Assembly (NCBI GenBank): GCA_963989245.1
Contig: OZ022349.1
Location: 25,993,516 to 26,057,515 of the forward strand
From: Nansenia antarctica
Lineage: Eukaryota; Chordata; Actinopteri; Argentiniformes; Microstomatidae
DNA length: 64,000 nucleotides
Direction of reading: 5' to 3'
The notes beneath the pieces are model-generated. The model saw only the letters and a list, made by a program, of their open reading frames with translations, was not told where the DNA came from and ran no database searches. This document shows, one piece after another, positions 11,999 through 25,818 of this stretch. Position 1 is the stretch's first letter, and each line of letters begins with the position of its first letter. The translations under genes and the position numbers were made by a program.

Positions 11999-14900
11999 TG
12001 TGTGAAATCCCACAGGCTCCATTGTACCAACAGGATAACTCAATCAAGCATGATTTCTAATTCTATTTGAACCCTGGTCTGTGTGCATTAGGTACTAGTA
12101 GTAAAGGTCATTTCTAGGGATATTGTTGTCTTTCTGCGGGGTGAGCTTCTAGGACTTTGAGAAGAAGGGACACATTGGATTGCGTTAGTGTGTATAAAGC
12201 GGCTATTTAAAAAAATCCCATTTTTACCTCGCGTCATTGCTTTTATAGCGACCTAGTGGTGATCAGACACTCTCAGACCTTGCTTCTTTTAAACGTCCCA
12301 CGGGCGTCTCCAGAATTGGGGGGGAAAACTGCTTTTAGCTACTGTTTTCCCTGGGACGTGGAACTATCTTCAGAGTAGCCTGAGGTTGGAAGATCGGAGT
12401 GGACTCGTTTTTAAGTCCTTGGTTCGTCGACCAGCACACAGACATCCTCTTGTTTTGATTGATGAACTATGTGTGTTTAGTATTTTAAGGGTGTAGGGTG
12501 TGTTTTGTGAGTCATATTTGGATTGTAAACAAGGCACACCTTTCAATGGCACACCTGGCTCTCCCAGCGCGTCTCCCTGGACAAATAAAACCGGTTAAAT
12601 AAAAACCCTCCTCCTGTCGGTCTCCAGTAACCATGGTTGCCAGGGAGGCCAGTAGTAGTAGTGTTGGCGGTGAGACCGGCTGGTCTGTCAGGTTAGCTTG
12701 CCCCCCCCCCTGCAGTCGTCTGCTCTGTGCGCTCTTCTACACACATTACTGATGTGCTGTTTGTTCAGAGAACTGTGGAGGTAAACAATTACTCTGGTCT
12801 AAAATGCCTCCGCTCGCTCCTCGCTGCTCAGAGAGAGAGAGGAGGAGCTCTGGCCCTGGTGGTGTTCCTGCCGTGTGACAGGAGACAGGAGAGACAGGAG
12901 CCCTGCCGGTTCTCTTTAGTGTCTGTCAGGCAAGGTTATTGGCTTCAGTCCTTAAGGGGGGTGGGGGGGGGGGACCTGAGTACATGTTGCACCTTGTTAT
13001 TGGATATGCCAGTCATCAGGACATGGGGCCCGATGCAGCTTAACGCGATTGAAACTGTCAGTTATACAGAGTTTTGAAACTGTCAGTTATTCAGAGTTTT
13101 GAAACTGTCAGTTATTCAGAGTTTTGAAACTGTCAGTTAGTCAGAGTTTTGAAACTGTCAGTTAGGCCTGGACTACACGTATGGATATTCTTCGAAACGC
13201 AATTTTCTTGGTACAATTGGGCCTCTCAACCATACGAACACAGCGTTTTCACTCACATAAACAGAGATTTCTCTTAATGGATAAAAACGTGAAGAAATAA
13301 CAAAATATCCGATTCAGTGGATCAGTGTGGTTATGTTAAACGGAGCTGGTGTTGATGCAATGACGTCAAGCGTCGAGCCGTTCACACACACGCATTGAAG
13401 CAAAACGGTTGTCAACAGAAACAACCACACAAAATAATCAATTTTTGCTTTCTTCTGAGTCACCATAACTTGCTTTTCTGTCTGTTTTGTACTTTTCTTT
13501 TCTGTCTGTTTCAAAGAGTTTGGTCTGTTTATGTTTTGAGTCACTGCCGCCGTTTGATTACAACTGCGCATGCTATGTTTTCGTATGGACAGAGATATTT
13601 TTGTGGTGTGGACAGTTATCTGCTTAAAAAAATATCCATATGTGTAGTCCAGGCCTTAGTCAGAGTTTTGAAACTGTCAGTTAGTCAGGAATTTTGAAAC
13701 TGTCAGTTAGTCAGAGTTTTGGAGAAGTGTGTGAATGCTGCTGTGGGCCTGTTTTTAGCCTGGCTCCAGTATCTGGAGACGCTGCGTTGATGAACTGCCT
13801 TGTCTGTCACACACATGAGAACGACAGAGAACTTGGCTGAAGCAGCACACAGATGTGAAGCCAGACGTGGTGTATTTGAACGGCCACGTAAGAAGAACAA
13901 CAACACGCCATTCAGCTGATGCTTTTAATCCAAAAGCGACTTACGTTGCAGCGAGCGTGTGCGTTTCCCAGTATTTTATGCTCCCCCCTGGGCGGCAATC
14001 GAACCCACAACCTAAGTGTTGTTAGCGCCGTGCCCTTGTTAGCGAGGTCCTCACAGCGGCTAGCCAGGGACGCTACGCTAACTCTCCCTCACCCCTGCTT
14101 CTCCGGCGGCGGTGGCTCAGGGGTTAGAGCCGCCGTCTAATGATCGCAAGGTCGGCAGATCGGCGGTTCGAACCCCGGTTGGCCACGTGTCGGTGTCCTT
14201 GGGCAAGACACCCCTGAACTCCAAATTGCTCCCAATGAGCGGGCCGGCGCCTTGCATGGTAGCTTGCCGGCGTCGGTGTGTGAATGTGTGTGTGAACGGG
14301 TAAACGAGAGGCCGTTGTAAAGCGCTTTGGAATAAGGAGCTATATAAGTCAGTCTATATAAGTCAGTCCATTCCTCCCCTCAGCAGACCGAGACTTTGAG
14401 CCTCCGAACGAGGAAGAGGATGACGAAGAGACGCTGGACGTGGAGGAGCAGCAGGAGGGCAACGACGAGGAGAGCCGGAGGAGGGAGATCGAGCTGCTGA
14501 AGGAGGAGGGGGAGCTGCCCCTGGACCAGCTGCTCAGCACCCTGTCACGCCCCTCGGTAACACACACTCACACCCCCACACACACCCTGTCACGCCCCCC
14601 GGTAACACACACTCACACCCCCACATACACCCTGTCACGCCCCCCGGTAACACACACTCACACCCCCACATACACCCTGTCACGGCCCCCGGTAACACAC
14701 TCACACCCCCACACACACCCTGTCACGCCCCCCGGTAACACACACTCACACCCCCACACACACCCTGTCACGCCCCTCGGTAACACACACTCACACACCC
14801 TGTCACGCCCCCCGGTAACACACACTCACACCCCCACACACACCCTGTCACGGCCCCCGGTAACACACACTCACACCCCCACATACACCCTGTCACGCCC

Positions 14901-17139
14901 CCCGGTAACACACACTCACACCCCCACATACACCCTGTCACGGCCCCCGGTAACACACACTCACACCCCCACATACACCCTGTCACGGCCCCCGGTAACA
15001 CACACTCACACCCCCACACACACACCCTGTCACGGCCCCCGGTAACTCTCACACCCCCACACACACCCTGTCACGCCCCCCGGTAACTCTCACACACACT
15101 CACACCCCCACACACCCTGTCACGCCCACCGGTAACTCTCACACACACTCACACCCCCACACACCCTGTCACGCCCACCGGTAACTCTCACACCCCCACA
15201 CACACCCTGTCACGCCCACTTGGCAACTTGTTCCTGGTTTTACTGCTGCTGTCATATTTACACTACACCAGGCTCCAACTCCACCATCGTTTGTGTCACG
15301 TTCTAATGCTTTGGTCCTCATGTCGGTAACAATCAGACTTCTCTCACATTGCTAGTCAACTAACACAGCTTGTTTTGTGAGCCTGCTAACAATGTAAAGT
15401 AGTGTTATAGTTAACTAGGTAGCAGTGGGGATTACTCACCCAATCCATTGCGTTGAAGCGTTTTGGCTTGACTAGCGAGTTTGTGTTGTGATTCTCAACA
15501 ACGTTGAAACGTAGTTCCGTGTTTCAAAAGAAACGTCGGAACATTTTGATTGGTTGCCGATATGCGGACCAAAAGACTAGAACGTGTCACTTATGCAATC
15601 TAAAAACGTGACGTCCTGGGGGCGCTTAGTGGCGTTGCACACGAATGTGCACTTGCCGCATAACAGCAAGGTCCCTCGTTCGATTCCGGCCATCGACATA
15701 TCCTGCATGTCATCCCTCCTCTCTCTCTCACCTAGGGCTGTTACGATTAGTCGACGTCATCGACTACGTCAATACGTCGGTTTGCGTAATATGCGTCGGT
15801 TAGTCGTAAATAAACAAAATGGCGTTCTTTTTTTTCTTTTTTTTTTTTAAACCTTTATTTTACCAGGCGAGACAATTAAGTGTATGAGTGAAAAATGGAT
15901 AGCTACTAACTAATGTTACACAAGCAATGTAGCTCACCACAGTTCGTATGTCTTGTCTTCTGGTGTTAGTAACGTTAGCTATGTAGCTGGCTAGCTACGG
16001 TAGCCTATTGTCATTGTGGTGCTCGCACCTACTGTACGTTATCTAGCTCGTAGCTCGTAGCTCGCATGCTACGTTAGCATAAATTTAGCTAATCATAACA
16101 TAGCAGCGAGAGTAACGTTAGCTAGCTATGTAGCTACTAGCTAGCTATGTGTTGTGGTGATGGACAGACTTCTAAATGGCCATGTTGGCATTCAAGTTGG
16201 CTAAACATAGCAGTGAGGTGGAGACAAATACGTTTTTTTTTATTTATTTATTTTCCGATCAGTACAAAAATTATCGTTAGACTTACCGATAAATTAGTCG
16301 TTAGACTAATCGATAAAATAATCGCTAGATTAATCGTTAGAAAAATAGTCGTTTGGGACAGCACTACAGTCTCACCCATCCTTCCTGTCAATCTCTACTG
16401 TCTCTATCCTCCTCTCTCTCTCACCCATCCTTACTGTCAGTCTCTACTGTCTCTATCCTCCTCCCTCTCACCCATCCTTCCTGTCAATCTCTACTGTCTC
16501 TATCCTCCTCTCTCTCTCTCACCCATCCTTCCTGTCAATCTCTACTGTCTATCCTCCTCTCTCTCTCTCTCACCCATCCTTCCTGTCAATCTCTACTGTC
16601 TCTATCCTCCTCTCTCTCTCTCTCACCCATCCTTCCTGTCAATCTCTACTGTCTCTATCCTCCTCTCTCTCTCTCTCACCCATCCTTCCTATCAATCTCT
16701 ACTGTCTCTAACCCAATGAAGCAGAAATGCCCTAAAATCATATTAATATATGAAAACAGAAAGGTGCTATCCTGTAGATGTCTGATTGGGTGTGTGTTTT
16801 TCAGGAGTCCGGGTCAGAAGAAGAATGCTCTGACGCCTCTTCCTCAACAGTGGAGGAGGAGGATGGAGAGTTCACGGCCAATGAGGAAGATGGTAAGCTT
16901 GGCCTTGTTGAAGAAGCTTGGCCTTGTTGAAGAAGCTTGGCCTTGTTGAAGAAGCTTGGCCTTGTTGAAGAAGCTTGGCCTTGTTGAAGAAGCTTGGCCT
17001 TGTTGAAGAAGCTTGGCCTTGTTGTAATGTCTTTCTGTTGTTTTCTTTTCTCATTTGCATGTAGTAGGTTAGCGTCTTTCCATATCCAAATCCTTCATTA
17101 GTTCACACCTGTCTGCTAAATACCAATAATGTAAATGTA

Positions 17140-17191
<52 letters not shown>

Positions 17192-17219
17192 GTCTCTCTC
17201 TCTCTGTCTCTGTCCTCTC

Positions 17220-17262
<43 letters not shown>

Positions 17263-17279
17263 TTCTCTCTCTGTCTCTG

Positions 17280-17317
<38 letters not shown>

Positions 17318-17325
17318 GTCCTCTC

Positions 17326-17356
<31 letters not shown>

Positions 17357-17383
17357 GTCTCTCTCTTTCTCTCTCTGTCTCTG

Positions 17384-17434
<51 letters not shown>

Positions 17435-18633
17435 TGTCTCTCTCTCTCTCTCTCCCCCCCTCTCTGTCTCTCTGTCTCTCTCTCTCCCCCCCCCTCTCTC
17501 TCCCTCTGTCTCTCTGTCTCTCTCTCTCTCTCTCCCCCCCCTCTCTCTCCCTCTCTCTGTCTCTCTCTCTCTCTCCCCCCCCCCCAGCGGAGGATGAGGA
17601 GGACACCATAGCAGCTCAGGAGGTGGTTGAGGGGGAGGCCGACCACGTGGGGGAGCTGGACGACCTGGCTAAAGAAGGTAGCTGCTAGCTGCTACACTTG
17701 TGTGATTAGTCTTTTAATTATTTTTAAAGAAAAATGTTTAGGGCATTTCTGCTTTATTGGGATAGAGACACTATAGATTGACAGGAAGGATGGGTGAGAG
17801 AGAAAGGAGGGGTGACATGGAAGATATTTCGACGGCCAGAATCGAACCTGGGACCTTGTGATTACGCGGTATGCGCATGTGTATGCTATGGCACTAAGCT
17901 CCCTGTGATGAATCATTTGTGAGGAGTCACAAGCACCTTGACTTAGCTAGTCGCTAACGGGTGAGGCAGTGGTAGTTGACAGTCTCTGGTATATTCCATC
18001 AACTAGTCTCTGGTGTCTCTACTGCTTCAACATACAGTACCAGTCAAAAGTTTGGACACACTTTCCCATTCAACTTTTGACTGGTACTGTATTGACACCC
18101 CCCCTCCCCCCTCCCCTCTCCCAGGGGACATGACCATGGACGAGCTGCTGGAGAAGTACAAAGGTGCGTACGCCTCAGATTACGAGGAGCCCTCGGCCTC
18201 CCCCTCCCCCGCCAGCTCCGAGGACTCTGAGAGCTCCGGAGACGAAGAGGAGGAGAGCGAGGAAGAGGAGAGCGACGCGGAGAGCAACTCTTCCTCCTCA
18301 GGTACCGAGCGACACCTAGCGCACTGAAGGTTTTTTCTCAGGCAAAATGGGCAAAGAAATCCACACTGGTCTGTGGTCTTATTGTGATATTATTATTATT
18401 ATTATTATTATTAGCTTAGGGGCGGCTGTGGCTCAGGAGGTAGAGCCGGCATCTAATTATCTCAAGTTCTCCGGTTCGAACCCCGGTTGGCCACGTGTCA
18501 AGGTGCCCTTGAGCAAGGCACTGAACCCCTAATATCACCAGGGTCGCCGTCTATGGCTCTGACCCTGTGCCTAGAGCATCAAATACCAAATTCCAACAAT
18601 TGACTGACAAGTTGATTGCATGGCAATAAAGCA

Positions 18634-18672
<39 letters not shown>

Positions 18673-19631
18673 GAAAACAGCAGCAATTTTCACAATGTTC
18701 TTTGAGGGATACATCACTTTATGGAAAGGTCTACAAAGCAGAAATGCAGAGTTTGAGGAGGATCACAGTAGGATTTGAACTGTATGACTGGAGCACCTTG
18801 TCTGTCTGGGGTAGCGGTGGTCTAGGGGGATAGTAGAGTTGGACTGACGATGGGAAGGTCATGAGTTTGAATCCCACCTGGGAACACCGCCCACTAGTGT
18901 ACTAAGGCACTCAGCCCTCAGTTACTCCAGGGAGACTGTCCCTGGACTCTCTAACTGTAAGTCACTTTGGATTAAAAGCGTCTGCTAAGTGGTCAATTAT
19001 TAAATTACTTCTCAAACACCTTCCCCCCCCCGCCACATCTCCCAGAGTCGCCAGAGGAGAGTGAGGATGACGGCAGTGGTGAGAACGAGGGAGAGGGCAC
19101 CGGGGACGAGGAGGACGAGGAGTGTGACGAAGGCATGGAGGTCCTGCTGAAGGAGGGCGACCACAGCCCCCCCCTCCCCCCGGGCGCCCCGCGCCCCAAG
19201 AAGGAGATCAGCCACATCGCCGCCACCGCAGAGAGCCTGCAGCCTAAAGGATACACCCTGGCCACCACCAAGGTAACCCTGACCCCTGACCCCTAACCCT
19301 GACCCTGTTGTGTGGTGTATGACTGTGTTGTTGTTGTTGTTGTTGTGTGGTGTATGACTGTGTTGTTGTTGTTGTTGTGTGGTGTATGACTGTGTTGTTG
19401 TTGTTGTTGTTGTTGTTGTGTGGTGTATGACTGTGTTGTTGTTGTTGTTGTTGTGTGGTGTATGACTGTGTTGTTGTTGTTGTTGTTGTTGTTGTGTGGT
19501 GTATGACTGTGTTGTTGTTGTTGTTGTTGTGTGGTGTATGACTGTGTTGTTGTTGTTGTGTGGTGTATGACTGTGTTGTTGTTGTTGTGTGGTGTATGAC
19601 TGTGTTGTTGTTGTTGTGTGGTGTATGACTG

Positions 19632-19664
<33 letters not shown>

Positions 19665-22600
19665 GTGGTGTATGACTGTGTTGTTGTTGTTGTTCCTGTG
19701 TTACCAGGTGAAGACGCCCATCCCCTTCCTCCTGCATGGCCAGCTGCGTGAGTACCAGCACATCGGCCTGGACTGGCTGGTCACCATGTACGAGAAGAAG
19801 CTGAACGGCATCCTGGCAGACGAGATGGGCCTGGGCAAGACCATCCAGACCATCGCCCTGCTGGCCCACCTGGCCTGTGAGAAGGGTAGGTCCACCTCAG
19901 TCCTTCACTGATTGGTTGATTGATTTTCATCTCAATAAAAACAAACCTATAGAGAGAGAGCACTTCACATCAATTCACCAGTCGTAGCAGGAAGAAGAAC
20001 AGTAATCTAGCTCAGGCCAGGGGCCTTTGGCAGCTGTTGTGATGGAAGAAGAAAGAAAGATTATTATTTTTATTTTTATTTTTTTGTGTGTACCAGGCTT
20101 TAAAAAAACCTTTGTTGGACATGAACGATGTGTCCTGTGTGTTCAGGTAACTGGGGCCCCCACCTCATCATCGTGCCCACCAGTGTGATGCTGAACTGGG
20201 AGATGGAGCTGAAGCGCTGGTGCCCCGGGTTCAAGATCCTCACCTACTACGGCAGCCAGAAGGAGAGGAAGCTCAAGAGACAGGTAACACACACACACCT
20301 GGTCAACACAACACAAGAGACAGGTAACAGACACACACCTGGTCAACACAAGAGACAGGTAACATACACACACCTGGTCAACACAACACAAGAGACAGGT
20401 AACATACACACACCTGGTCAACACAACACAAGAGACAGGTAACAGAAATACACACAAGGGTCAAAACTATACATACAATACATGACAACGGTAAAGACAG
20501 CTTGCCACCATTGGTGTGTGAATGCGTGTGTGAATGAGAGTCCGTTGTAAAGCACTTAACGAATAAGGCACTGTATAAGTCAGTCTATATAAGTCAGTCT
20601 GTATAAGTCAGTCTGTATAAGTCAGTCTATATAAGTCAGTCTATATAAGTCAGTCTGTATAAGTCAGTCTGTATAAGTCAGTCTGTATAAGTCAGTCTAT
20701 ATAAGTCAGTCTGTATAAGTCAGTCCATTTAAGTCAGTCCATTTAAGTCAGTCCGTATAAGTCAGTCTGTATAAGTCAGTCTGTATAAGTCAGTCTGTAT
20801 AAGTCAGTCTATATAAGTCAGTCTATATAAGTCAGTCTGTATAAGTCAGTCTATATAAGTCAGTCTATATAAGTCAGTCTGTATAAGTCAGTCTATATAA
20901 GTCAGTCTGTATAAGTCAGTCTATATAAGTCAGTCTATATAAGTCAGTCTATATAAGTCAGTCTATATAAGTCAGTCTGTATAAGTCAGTCTGTATAAGT
21001 CAGTCTATATAAGTCAGTCCATTTACCATCTCTCTTCTGTTGCCGGTGCTGTCAGGGTTGGACCAAGCCCAACGCCTTCCACGTGTGCATCACGTCCTAC
21101 AAGCTGGTCCTGCAGGACCACCAGGCGTTCAGGAGGAAGTCCTGGCGCTACCTCATCCTGGACGAGGCCCAGAACATCAAGAACTTCAAGTCCCAGCGCT
21201 GGCAGAGCCTGCTCAACTTCAACAGGTACGCAAGGCGGCTTGTTGTGTTCCTCTGTGTTCCTCTGTGTTCCTCTGTGTTCCCCTGTGTTCCTCGGTGTTC
21301 CTCTGTGTTCCTCTGTGTTCCTCTGTGTTCCTCTGTGTTCCTCTGTCCTCCTCTGTGTTCCTCTGTGTTCCTCTGTGTTCCTCTGTGTTCCTCTGTGTTC
21401 CTCTGTGTTCCTCTGTGTTCCTCTGTGTTCCTCTGTGTTCCTCTGTGTTTCTCTGTGTTCCTCTGTGTTCCCCTGTGTTCTTCTGTGTTCCTCTGTGTTC
21501 CTCTGTGTTCCTCTGTGTTCCTCTGTGTTCCTCTGTGTTCCTCTGTGTTCCTCTGTGTTCCTCTGTCCTCCTCTGTGTTCTTCTGTGTTCCTCTGTGTTC
21601 CTCCTCTGTCTTCCTCTGTGTTCCTCTGTGTTCCTCTGTGTTCCTCTGTGTTCCTCTGTGTTCCTCCTCTGTCTTCCTCTGTCTTCCTCTGTGTTCCTCT
21701 GTGGTCCTCTGTGGTCCTCTGTGTTCCTCCTCTGTCTTCCTCTGTCTTCCTCTGTGTTCCTCTGTGTTCCTCTGTCCTCCTCTCTGGTCCTCTGTGTTCC
21801 TCTGTGTTCCTCTGTCCTCTGTGTTCGCTATCCCATCGCTATTTCACTTCAACTTTACGTTTTGACGCCTCTTAATAGCCATGTCTGACTCCAATCTCTT
21901 CAGCTTCAACTGATACTCTCACTCTCTTTCTCCTTTCGGACTTTCAGCATGCGATCTACCATAGAGCCATGAGACGTAAACACAGCTATTTTCTACAAAG
22001 AGACCAACAAAACACGCATATTCCTACACTAGCAACGTAGCCCTCACAAGGCTAGGCTAGGCTAAAAACACTAGGAACGTAGCCCCCACAAGGCTAGGCT
22101 AGGCTAAAAATACTAGGAACGTAGCCCCCACAAGGCTAGGCTAGGCTAAAAACAAGTAGGAGCCCAACTGTAAACAGTTCAGTGTTTCCTCCAGGATTTT
22201 TCAAATTAGTGGCGGAGCGGTTATCTTTATCTTTATCTTAAATAGCGGTTAAGTCATTAAAGCCGAGCAGGTGATTTTATATAGAAGGTGATCAAATACC
22301 AATATATCCTACAGCTGCAGCGGAACATGCGGAACGCGCATTACACACACACACACAGAAAGATCAATACGAAGTAGGCCTACATGACAGTACACGCACA
22401 AAACCGGCTAACGTTACTCATTAACTGTTTACACAAGTAAAATCACAGTGTGACAGTCAGATGGAGCATTCGGTAAACAACAACAGCAAGGTAATGCTAT
22501 CAGTTGAGTTAAAGAAAACAAACTCTTACCTTTGATGACACTGACATGAGCCCTGCTTACCCGTACCTCCGCCGTTCTGTTCGTGGTGGTTTTAGAGGCA

Positions 22601-25600
22601 ATAGATTATTTTTGCCCCGCGCTTATTGCTATGAATAGTTCGAAGCTAGGTGCTTGCACGTTAGGTGCGAGAATGCTCGGTTAACCCATTAGCGGGAACA
22701 TTATTTGTTTCACAAAATAGGCTGATTTATTTGACCATGAACATCAGAGACATACATTACGAATGTTCATTTAAAATACTCTATACTGAGCACTGGTATA
22801 AGAACATGAACCAGAGAACAGCAGTAAATGCAATAACCCACAGTCGTCGCTGATGATGTTGCATTTTCGATTAGGATACGGGATTAAAGGCACCGGCGAC
22901 GGGCTAAAAGAGAAATCCAAATGTCCCGCTAAATTCGGACCAATCACAAAACTGTTTTGAAAGCGCGTCCCCTCGCGCCGCGCGCCTGTTGAGAGCGATT
23001 CAGTCTCGATTGCAGTGCGAACACAAACGACGAGGTTAATTGCAACATTGTAACATATTGTAAATAACTACGCCCTAAATCGTAACGAAATGTTGGTCTG
23101 GAAGCGGCCTAAATCTAGCTTCAATCTGCTTTTTTTCTGTTCTCCAGTCATAATAACTCGCTGCCTTTCTGCGCAGCCTGAATCAAAGTGGACTGTCTGA
23201 ATCAATTAGTGGCGGAGGAAATTCATTCGTGGCGGCCCGCCACGAATAAATGCATATAGAGGAAACACTGCAAGTTGAATGATGCGCGCAGTTGAATGAC
23301 GTCAGACTCTCGTCCCATTCCACACTATAGTAATAATAATTACTGAACTATATATGCTTGTGTATTGTGTATTGTTTTTCTGCGCATGGTTAATGCAAAA
23401 ACAACAACAAATAGTGCTACAGAACCGACATTAGTTCTGTCCGTCTCCTCCCAGTCCCATATACATATATACAGTACCAGTCAAAAGTTTGGACACAAGT
23501 TTGCGACATTCCAGCGTCATGTCCAGGGGGTGTACTTGTACATCAAGCCGCCTCACACTCTCTCTCTCTCGCTCTCTCTGTCTCCCTCCCTGCCCCCCCC
23601 CCCCTCCAGTCAGAGGCGCCTGCTGCTGACGGGGACTCCCCTCCAGAACAGCCTGATGGAGCTGTGGTCCCTGATGCACTTCCTCATGCCCCACGTCTTC
23701 CAGTCCCACCGCGAGTTCAAGGAGTGGTTCTCCAACCCGCTGACCGGCATGATAGAGGGCAGCCAGGAGTACAACGAAGGCCTGGTGAAGAGACTCCACA
23801 AGGTGACGCACTGGGACTGGGACTGGGAGGGACTGGGACTGAGACTGGGAGGGACTGGGACTGGGAGGGGCTGGGAGGAGGGAGGGGGATCTGGGGGGAG
23901 GAGGGAGGGGGATCAGGGGGGAGGAGGGGGGGCACTGGGTGGAGGGGGGGAGGACTGGGAGGACTCATAGATGAAAAAAAATAAATGGTGAAAGCAAATG
24001 GGCTAATGTTAGACTCTGCTCTCAGCTCATGCGTCTCTGTGTTCCCTCCCAGGTGCTGCGGCCGTTCCTGCTGCGGAGGATCAAGGCGGACGTGGAGAAG
24101 CAGATGCCCAAGAAGTATGAACACGTGGTCCACTGCCGCCTGTCCAAGCGCCAGCGCTTCCTCTATGACGACTTCATGGCTCAGGCCTCGTAAGTAACAA
24201 CCATTTCCTCATTGCCTGTGGCCTGGGGTGGTTCAGTGGTCTAGCACCATGGCCTGGGGTGGTCCAGTGGTCTAGCACCATGGCCTGGGGTGGTCCAGTG
24301 GTCTAGCACCATGGCCTGGGGTGGTCCAGTGGTCTAGCACCATGGCCTGGGGTGGTCCAGTGGTCTAGCACCATGGCCTGGGGTGGTCCAGTGGTCTAGC
24401 ACCATGGCCTGGGGTGGTCCAGTGGTCTAGCACCATGGCCTGGGGTGGTCCAGTGGTCTAGCACCATGGCCTGGGGTGGTCCAGTGGTCTAGCACCATGG
24501 CCTGGGGTGGTCCAGTGGTCTAGCACCATGGCCTGGGGTGATCCAGTGGTCTAGCACCATGGCCTGGGGTGGTCCAGTGGTCTAGCACCATGGCCTGGGG
24601 TGATCCAGTGGTCTAGCACCATGGCCTGGGGTGGTCCAGTGGTCTAGCACCATGGCCTGGGGTGGTCCAGTGGTCTAGCACCATGGCCTGGGGTGGTCCA
24701 GTGGTCTAGCACCATGGCCTGGGGTGGTCCAGTGGTCTAGCACCATGGCCTGGGGTGGTCCAGTGGTCTAGCACCTTGGCCTGGGGTGGTCCAGTGGTCT
24801 AGCACCATGGCCTGGGGTGGTCCAGTGGTCTAGCACCGCGGTCTACAGTGCACACATATGCCCATGTCGGCATGGGTACAAATCCGGCCCATGCCCTGCT
24901 GACATGCCCTCTCTCCCTTCTTCTCCTTACTTCCCCGTCTGTCTTCACTGTATCTGCCCAATAAAATGAACAATATGAGTGGGACTGCCCCACTCAGTAT
25001 GACTTATCACTATGGTGTTATTTAACTGTACTTTGTTTGAAAAGGATTTGCTACCAGACCAGTTCCACTGAAAACTGTCCCACTGAGTATGAGGCTGTTT
25101 CCTCTCCACTGAACCTGAATCCTCTCTGGCCGTCTCAAAGTGTTTCTAAACGTGACACAGTCTGATCATTTGGTCCGCATGTCGGCAACCAATCAAAATG
25201 TTCTGACTTTTCTTTTGAAACACGGAACTACGTTTCAACGTTGTTGAGAATCACAACACAAACTCGCTAGTCAAGCCAAAAATACTGCAACGCAATGGAT
25301 TGGGTGAGTAATCCCCACTGCTACCTAGTTAACTACAACACTACTTTACATTGTTAGCAGGCTCACAAAACAAGCTGTGTTAGTTGACTAGCGACGTGTC
25401 ATTGATTTTCAACAACGCGGAAATGTGTTCACATTTTTCTAAAGAAAAGTCAGATGGTTCCATGAGATCCCGACATGAGGACGTAAGCGTTAGAACGTGT
25501 CACATGTTTGGTGTCTGTGCTCTAGGACGCGGGAGACGCTGGCTAGCGGCCACTTCATGTCCGTGATCAACATCCTGATGCAGCTGCGTAAAGTGTGTAA

Positions 25601-25761
25601 CCACCCCAACCTGTTCGACCCGCGGCCCATCCACTCCCCCTTCATCACCAAGGCCATCGTCTTCCACACAGCGTCTCTGGCACAGGAAGCCATGGAGGAA
25701 GACCCGTTCAAGGTCAGCAGGTCACAGAGAGCGGGCCGATGAGCTGTGTCACTGACAATGG

Positions 25762-25818
<57 letters not shown>

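Noticed and set aside
19273..19305. Telomere-like CCCTAACCC tract
   Set aside because: Only a few degenerate units next to a splice donor; not an interstitial telomere array.
21040..21888. Three overlapping frames of up to 282 codons with CVPLCSS repeats
   Set aside because: They read through the 10-bp minisatellite in all three frames; only the first part overlaps the true exon 14, and one frame at most is coding there.
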